From assembly GCF_024347415.1 (NCBI RefSeq), contig NZ_AP025476.1, forward strand, positions 62,001 to 126,000: DNA of 64,000 nt, in the 5' to 3' direction. Below are positions 58,777-64,000 of this stretch, one piece after another (the stretch's first letter is position 1; the number at the start of each line of letters is the position of its first letter). The DNA comes from Vibrio crassostreae. Lineage in GTDB: Bacteria > Pseudomonadota > Gammaproteobacteria > Enterobacterales > Vibrionaceae. The position numbers and the translations under genes were made by a program. The notes beneath the pieces are model-generated. The model did not search any database. It was given only the letters and a program-made list of their open reading frames with translations, and had not been told where the DNA came from.

Positions 58777-59712
58777 ATGTTTAAACTCATAACACCGACC
58801 ACCGAAAATCAGCTAAACAAGTATTACCATTTTCGTTGGCAGATGCTCCGTGAACCTTGGCGAATGCCGGTAGGTTCAGAGCGTGATGAATATGACCCAA
58901 TGAGTCACCATCGTATGATTGTTGATGGCCGTGGTCGCCCGATGGCGATTGGTCGTCTGTATATCACCCCAGATCTAGAAGGTCAGATCCGCTACATGGC
59001 GGTGAAGAACTCTCGCCGAAGCAAAGGCATGGGCTCACTGATCTTGGTTGCGCTAGAGTCATTAGCGCGTCAAGAGGGCGCTAAGCGCTTGGTGTGTAAT
59101 GCACGTGAAGATGCGATCTCATTCTATGAGAAGAATGAATTTGAACGTCGCGGTGAGATTAACGACCAACGTGGCCCAGTGCGTCACCAACAAATGGTTA
59201 AGCACCTTGACCCAATGGCGGATGTACTGCGCAAACCTGAATGGTGTAATGAGCTGCAGCAGCGCTGGGAGCATCAGATTCCGATCAGTGACAAGATGGG
59301 CATCAAGATTAACCAATACACAGGTTACCAATTTGAGTGTAGTGCTCAACTGAATCCTAATTTGAACCCGCATAACACCATGTTTGCAGGCTCCGCCTTT
59401 ACGCTTGCGACTTTAACGGGTTGGGGTATGACGTGGTTACTGATGAAAGAGCGTGGCCTGACCGGTGATATCGTATTGGCAGACAGTAATATTCGTTATC
59501 GTCATCCGGTTGAGCAAAACCCTGTTGCCTCTACTTCGTTAGACGGTATCAGTGGGGATTTAGACCGCCTCGCGTCAGGCAGAAAGGCACGTATCATCAT
59601 TCACGTGACCATTCACAGCGGCGATGTGGAAGCGGTAGAGTTTACCGGTACCTATATGCTGATCCCTGATTATAAGAAAATACTATCGACGGATAGCAAG
59701 GCGAGTGAATAA
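58777..59712 (+). CDS. fabY: Bifunctional GNAT/hotdog thioesterase-like protein
   Basis: A 311-residue two-domain protein. The N-terminal GNAT acetyltransferase (about 1-145) has motif A VKNSRRSKGMGSLIL. The C-terminal hotdog thioesterase-like domain (about 160-305) has NPHNTMFAGSAFTLATLTGWG. It is the counterpart of E. coli YiiD, named FabY and linked to fatty acid synthesis initiation. The symbol rests on that equivalence and the conserved yihY-dtd-fabY order. It follows dtd by 16 bp. Confidence 0.82.
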   Translation: MFKLITPTTENQLNKYYHFRWQMLREPWRMPVGSERDEYDPMSHHRMIVDGRGRPMAIGRLYITPDLEGQIRYMAVKNSRRSKGMGSLILVALESLARQEGAKRLVCNAREDAISFYEKNEFERRGEINDQRGPVRHQQMVKHLDPMADVLRKPEWCNELQQRWEHQIPISDKMGIKINQYTGYQFECSAQLNPNLNPHNTMFAGSAFTLATLTGWGMTWLLMKERGLTGDIVLADSNIRYRHPVEQNPVASTSLDGISGDLDRLASGRKARIIIHVTIHSGDVEAVEFTGTYMLIPDYKKILSTDSKASE

Positions 59713-59756
59713 CTTCACGCTCGCTTGATGATAGATAGAATTATTGATTGAAAGCG

Positions 59757-61727
59757 CTACTCCTGAGGAGTGGCGCTTTTTTGTTGGCAGTCGTTAATCT
59801 CCGAATACTCCGCTTGGGTGAGCTTGCCTGAGATTTGATGGCATGTGTCCGATAGGGTAATCGATAGGGTGTGTTGCTCGGCTTTAAGCAAGTCGAGCTC
59901 TCCAGAAACCTCACCATTGAGCGTTTGAATCCTTTGTTCGCCTTGCTCTGCTGCCGATGCACCAATAATGTGCATCGGTTCGAGAGTGAAGCGTCCACGG
60001 TCAAAATTGGCATTGAGCTCTGGGATCTCGAATACGTTATCGGTTGAAGTTTCAGAAAGCCTGTCGTTAAAGGTCATCACGCCTTGGCGAACGCTACCAG
60101 TGAGTTGACCTGTGGTCGAATAGCCCAGCATCAGTGAGTCGCCATATAAACCTGAAGCTTGAAGTTCGAATTCGCCATAACCGGTTGCATCGAGTGGTAA
60201 TTCGAGTCGCTGCAGCATAGGCGCAATAGGTAACCCATCGGCAGAAATATCTAAGCTCCATGGCTTGCTGATTTGGTTAAAGTCGAGTGTCGCATTGGCT
60301 TCAATGTAGCCATTTCTGAGAGGTGCAAACAGACGTGTCAGCGTCCATTTCCCTTGTTCGCTATTCATTTCCATCACTGGCTGAGCGCTTACAATGTTTT
60401 GGTAGCTGGCATCATTGGCGCTCGCCATTAGCTTTCCTTGCCACAAACCTAGTTTTCTATCTTGCAGCAATTGAACTTGATGCCCCTCAACATGTAACCC
60501 TGAGACCTGCCAGTAAGGTTTTTCTCCGAGTTGGATGAGTTGACTGCGTTCTATGTTAAGTCGGCTAACCTCGATGCTCTGGAGTTGTGTGAGCCAAGGG
60601 ATTAGGCGAGTAGCAGGGAGGTTTTTATCTTGGCTTTCAGTAATCCATTTTATGCCTTGCAGGTCGAGCTGCGCTAAATCAATGCTGCTAGGAGTAACCT
60701 CGCCATTAAGCTGTACAGTGCCCTGCAGGAATTGAGTATAGAAATCTTCAATCAGAATCTGGTTTGTTTCTAGGTTGAGCTTGAGGTTTGGCTCGATGAA
60801 CATGTCATCATCAATGGTCACTCCTTCTGCTTGCAGAGAGAAAATGGCTTTCTGTTGCTTCCACAGTTCAAAGGGTAGTTGGATATTTTCTAACGAGGCA
60901 TCAAAGGCTGCGAGGTGGCCACCTTTCCACTCTACATCGCTACGCAGAATATCTAGGCTGTTGATGTGGTTAATCTGAATACCTGCCACATCCCACTCTT
61001 TGCTTAGTAGGCTTTGGGTTTGCTGCTGATTGAGTCGTAAGCCATCGATGGTCACATTCACTAACGACCAATCTTGCTGATATTGCTCTGCTTGTCCGGA
61101 AATCTTAGCGCCACGCCAGTCAAACGAAGTACCATAAAGGGTGCTGTCACTCGGCTTGAGGTCCAGGTCAATCAACAGGTTATCGAATGCTTCACCTTGC
61201 CAATATAACTGCGAGGCTGAAAGTTGGGTTTTGCCATAAGGTAGCAGTGAGTTTTGGTTATCCCACACGGGGCCGGCGATCTGAAGGTCGATGCCTCGTG
61301 CATTAAAGTCTGGAGTCGAGAAATCTAGATTATTGATCGCTAGCTGACGGAGCTTGAGGTTTGGTTGGGTAAACACTGATGTGAATGTGTCTAGATCGTT
61401 GGCTTCTAACTGCAGTCCGCTGATCAATACAGAGTCCAAAACCAGCTTAGTTTCAAGAATAGAGTCTGGGCTGAACCAGATGTCGACCTTGTCGATATAC
61501 AGGGGTGGTTGTTTTTCCGATTGGCTTTGGGTGATGCCCATCAAGGTGATGTGATAAGGCGCCTGATACTCAACATCTTCAATGAGCACAGGTTGTTCAA
61601 TCGTATGCTTGATAAAAAAGTTAGCAACATCGGCGCGGTATTGGGTTTGTAGGCTTAACAGCAATGCTGCGATAAACGCAACGGCGATAGCCAACACAAT
61701 GCCGAACACCATCAATACCTTTTTCAT
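59757..61727 (-). CDS. AsmA-family envelope protein
   Basis: A 656-residue protein anchored by an N-terminal transmembrane helix (about 5-27, VLMVFGIVLAIAVAFIAALLL) with a long periplasmic beta-rich body. The N-terminal AsmA-type pattern ITLMGITQSQSE, PPLYIDKVDIWFSPDSIL and repeated strands point to the bridge-like lipid-transfer superfamily that includes AsmA and YicH. In E. coli such proteins help move phospholipid to the outer membrane. The last 15 residues contain a Cys pair. It is convergent with fabY and downstream of pckA on the same strand, separated from it by a terminator-like hairpin near 61795-61820. Confidence 0.82.
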   Translation of the reverse strand: MKKVLMVFGIVLAIAVAFIAALLLSLQTQYRADVANFFIKHTIEQPVLIEDVEYQAPYHITLMGITQSQSEKQPPLYIDKVDIWFSPDSILETKLVLDSVLISGLQLEANDLDTFTSVFTQPNLKLRQLAINNLDFSTPDFNARGIDLQIAGPVWDNQNSLLPYGKTQLSASQLYWQGEAFDNLLIDLDLKPSDSTLYGTSFDWRGAKISGQAEQYQQDWSLVNVTIDGLRLNQQQTQSLLSKEWDVAGIQINHINSLDILRSDVEWKGGHLAAFDASLENIQLPFELWKQQKAIFSLQAEGVTIDDDMFIEPNLKLNLETNQILIEDFYTQFLQGTVQLNGEVTPSSIDLAQLDLQGIKWITESQDKNLPATRLIPWLTQLQSIEVSRLNIERSQLIQLGEKPYWQVSGLHVEGHQVQLLQDRKLGLWQGKLMASANDASYQNIVSAQPVMEMNSEQGKWTLTRLFAPLRNGYIEANATLDFNQISKPWSLDISADGLPIAPMLQRLELPLDATGYGEFELQASGLYGDSLMLGYSTTGQLTGSVRQGVMTFNDRLSETSTDNVFEIPELNANFDRGRFTLEPMHIIGASAAEQGEQRIQTLNGEVSGELDLLKAEQHTLSITLSDTCHQISGKLTQAEYSEINDCQQKSATPQE

Positions 61728-61881
61728 TCCCTGAAAGCCTTAAATCTCAATAGTCTTAAAACAGAGTGGAACAAAAAGGGTCAAGCATCAACAAAAAAGC
61801 CCCTCAAAAGAGGGGCTTGCTACAAAAATATCATTTTAAATTGGGCGTTCGCTTTTGGCTAAGCCCGAGCAGATGGTTGGA

Positions 61882-63507
61882 TTAGTCCAGTTGAGGACCA
61901 GCGGCAACCAGTGACTTACCTTCAGCGTTGTCTGTGTACTTGTCAAAGTTGTTGATGAAGCGTTCGGCTAGATCTTTTGCTTTGCTTTCCCATTGTAGTG
62001 GGTCAGTGTACGTGTCGCGTGGGTCAAGAATCGCTGGGTCAACATCGTGTAGCGCTAGTGGCACTTCTAGGTTGAACATAGGGATAACCTTAGTATCAGC
62101 CTTGTCGATAGAGCCATCTAGGATTGCGTCGATGATGCCACGAGTATCTTGAATAGAGATACGCTTGCCTGTGCCGTTCCAACCTGTGTTCACTAGGTAA
62201 GCTTCAGCGCCAGCTGCTTCCATACGCTTCACGAGCACTTCAGCGTACTGAGTTGGGTGAAGAGTAAGGAACGCCGCACCAAATGCCGCAGAGAATGTTG
62301 GTGTTGGCTCAGTAATACCACGCTCAGTACCTGCTAGTTTCGCAGTGAAGCCAGATAGGAAGTGGTACTTCGTTTGCTCTGGAGTCAGTTTAGAAACTGG
62401 TGGTAGTACACCGAATGCATCAGCAGTCAGGAAGATAACTTTTTGAGCATGGCCTGCTTTTGATACTGGTTTAACGATGTTATCGATGTGGTGAATCGGG
62501 TAAGAAACACGAGTGTTCTCAGTTTTTGAACCGTCATCAAAGTCGATAGAACCATCACCACGAACTGTTACGTTTTCTAGTAGTGCATCGCGACGGATTG
62601 CATTGTAGATTTCTGGTTCTGCTTCTTTAGATAGGCGAATGGTTTTCGCGTAACAGCCACCTTCAAAGTTGAAGATACCGTCGTTGTCCCAACCGTGCTC
62701 ATCATCACCGATTAGCTCACGCTTAGGATCGGTAGATAGGGTTGTTTTACCTGTACCAGATAGACCGAAGAAGATGGCTACATCGCCTTTTTCGCCTACG
62801 TTTGCACTACAGTGCATTGAAGCAATGCCTTGCAGAGGAAGCAGGTAGTTCATCATTGCGAACATGCCTTTCTTCATCTCACCGCCGTACCAAGTACCAC
62901 CGATGATTTGAACGCGCTCTGTTAGGTTGAAAGCAACGAAGTTTTCAGAGTTCAGACCCTGTTTTTCCCAATTAGGGTTGGTTGTTTTAGCACCGTTCAT
63001 TACCACGAAGTCTGGTTCGAACGTTGCTAGCTCTTCGTCTGTTGGACGAATGAACATGTTCTTAACGAAGTGCGCTTGCCACGCTACTTCAGTGATAATA
63101 CGTACACTTAAGCGCGTATCAGGGTTAGCACCACAATAACCGTCGATGACAAACAGGCGCTTGCCAGATAGCTGAGTTGTCACAAGCTCTTTCAGCTCAT
63201 TCCATACTTCAGTTGTAATCGGTTTGTTGTCATTTTTGCCTTGATCTGACCACCACATGGTATCGCGCGTGGTGTCATCTTTAACAATGTACTTATCTTT
63301 TGGTGAGCGGCCAGTAAAGATACCAGTGTCTACCGCAACAGAGCCTAGTTCCGTTACTACGCCTTTTTCGTAGCCTTCCAAACCTGGCAGTGTTTCTTCA
63401 ACGAATAACTGCTCGTAGCTAGGATTACGAAGAACTTCAGTAACGCCAGTCAGTCCGTGCTTAGTTAGATCAATTTGTGCAGCCTTTGTATGTTCCATAA
63501 CGGTCAT
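61882..63507 (-). CDS. pckA: Phosphoenolpyruvate carboxykinase (ATP)
   Basis: A 541-residue gluconeogenic enzyme that converts oxaloacetate and ATP to phosphoenolpyruvate. It has the P-loop [13 protein letters not shown], the second metal/nucleotide motif [20 protein letters not shown] and the oxaloacetate-site [18 protein letters not shown] region. AAGGAG is 6 nt before the ATG. It lies downstream of hslO, similar to the E. coli hslO-pck neighbourhood. Confidence 0.97.
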   Translation of the reverse strand: MTVMEHTKAAQIDLTKHGLTGVTEVLRNPSYEQLFVEETLPGLEGYEKGVVTELGSVAVDTGIFTGRSPKDKYIVKDDTTRDTMWWSDQGKNDNKPITTEVWNELKELVTTQLSGKRLFVIDGYCGANPDTRLSVRIITEVAWQAHFVKNMFIRPTDEELATFEPDFVVMNGAKTTNPNWEKQGLNSENFVAFNLTERVQIIGGTWYGGEMKKGMFAMMNYLLPLQGIASMHCSANVGEKGDVAIFFGLSGTGKTTLSTDPKRELIGDDEHGWDNDGIFNFEGGCYAKTIRLSKEAEPEIYNAIRRDALLENVTVRGDGSIDFDDGSKTENTRVSYPIHHIDNIVKPVSKAGHAQKVIFLTADAFGVLPPVSKLTPEQTKYHFLSGFTAKLAGTERGITEPTPTFSAAFGAAFLTLHPTQYAEVLVKRMEAAGAEAYLVNTGWNGTGKRISIQDTRGIIDAILDGSIDKADTKVIPMFNLEVPLALHDVDPAILDPRDTYTDPLQWESKAKDLAERFINNFDKYTDNAEGKSLVAAGPQLD

Positions 63508-63780
63508 AGGTGCTCCTTGTAGGATATTTTGTAGGGATTTTGTATTAATTTTTTATTGTTATCTGCTCACCATGCTAGCAACGAGACTCGGGGGAAACAG
63601 GGATACAGCTCAAAAAATATCCATATTAACCATGGGGTTTTAAGTGTCTCGTCACATATTGGCCTAACTAGTCTATCCTGTACGCAAACCTTTGCGCTAG
63701 GGGCGAGAACATTATTAATTGATTAAAATTAAGCGGTGATTTTATTACGAGATGTTACGGAGTTTGCGCTATTTTGATCA
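63508..63780 (-). promoter_or_regulatory. pckA upstream region
   Basis: This stretch between pckA and the hslO terminator holds no gene. On the minus strand a CRP half-site-like TTTGTGATCAAAATAG lies near 63766-63783, and an AT-rich stretch (TTAATTTTAATCAATTAA near 63715-63732) could include the promoter. pckA is CRP-activated in E. coli, so CRP control is plausible but weakly supported. Confidence 0.35.
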
Positions 63781-63811
63781 CAAAAAAGGCCAGCTTAGTG
63801 CTGACCTTTTT
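63781..63811 (-). terminator. hslO terminator
   Basis: On the minus strand, AAAAAGGTCAGC / GCTGGCCTTTTT (one mismatch) with loop ACTAA, 34 bp after the hslO stop and followed by T residues. Confidence 0.75.
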
Positions 63812-63844
63812 GGGGTAAATTACGTGTTTTAGGTACGCCGTAAA

Positions 63845-64000
63845 TTAATGAACCGTATTGCTGCCTTTATCTGCTGCTTCTGCGTACAGTGCGTCAACAT
63901 CGTTCTTGTCGAACGAGTAGTTTGTGCCACAATAATCACAGTGCAGACCAACGCTTCCTTCGGTACTTAGGATGTCGTAGATCTCTTCTTGAGCAACAGT
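63845..64000 (-). CDS. hslO: Redox-regulated chaperone Hsp33, 3' end
   Basis: The last 51 codons of hslO; the rest is beyond the window edge. The visible part has [10 protein letters not shown], the second half of the four-cysteine zinc centre that switches Hsp33 on when oxidised, preceded by a short helix ([11 protein letters not shown]). It ends KGSNTVH. Order hslO-pckA agrees with E. coli apart from a gene missing between them. Confidence 0.9.
   Translation of the reverse strand, partial: TVAQEEIYDILSTEGSVGLHCDYCGTNYSFDKNDVDALYAEAADKGSNTVH

Overview
The window is a stretch of gamma-proteobacterial chromosome, almost certainly from a marine Vibrio, probably close to the V. splendidus group. 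The basis is E. coli-like gene order combined with Vibrio-type protein sequences (Asp-rich HemB, NqrB-type protein, DUF6482, Vibrio-style UbiE N-terminus). It carries mostly housekeeping genes and four good regulatory RNA or operator loci. I found no rRNA, tRNA, IS element, prophage or CRISPR array.

Layout. 0-3 kb: the 3' end of a peptide-type ABC binding protein and its two permeases, with no ATPase genes following. 3-6 kb: a SPOR-like secreted protein, a stand-alone paralogue of NqrB (the covalent-FMN subunit of the Na+ pump) and a small DUF6482 protein. 6-10.8 kb: an accessory module on the minus strand made of a transmembrane Ser/Thr kinase, a coupled ECF sigma factor and a 931-residue cadherin-like lipoprotein. 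The sigma factor carries threonines where typical ECF sigmas have acidic residues, as in the phosphorylation-activated ECF43/EcfP type. 11-25 kb: a block syntenic with the E. coli gor-rlmJ-prlC-rsmJ-uspA-uspB-yhiN region, with asnC, a periplasmic-sensor GGDEF/EAL protein, a ferritin and an exporter inserted. 26-34 kb: rmuC-ubiE-ubiJ-ubiB-tatABC, then a 38-codon Cys-rich mini-gene and a TatD-type hydrolase on the other strand. 34-46 kb: hemB, a GNAT gene, the iron-stress sRNA RyhB, polA, the sRNA Spot 42 (spf), engB, cytochrome c4, a Csr-sponge sRNA, a methyltransferase, yihI, a DUF2489 gene and hemN. This is the E. coli polA-spf-yihA-csrC-yihI-hemN order with insertions. 46-56 kb: a dCACHE-GGDEF-EAL protein, the ntrC/ntrB/glnA nitrogen-control genes with recognisable NtrC sites and a sigma-54 promoter, and typA. 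56-64 kb: a palindromic repeat element, an AAA ATPase, a DUF2959 lipoprotein, yihY-dtd-fabY, an AsmA-like protein, pckA and the 3' end of hslO.

How the genes work together. Iron control appears three times: RyhB with a Fur box, ferritin, and a Fur-like operator at the start of a Cys/Lys-rich protein gene. Nitrogen control is self-contained: NtrC sites lie upstream of both glnA and ntrB. Ubiquinone synthesis and Tat export form one co-directional run.

The most unusual items are the kinase-sigma-lipoprotein module, the orphan NqrB paralogue, the mini-gene whose ribosome binding site can fold into a hairpin, and a DnaA-box/GATC cluster between ryhB and polA.
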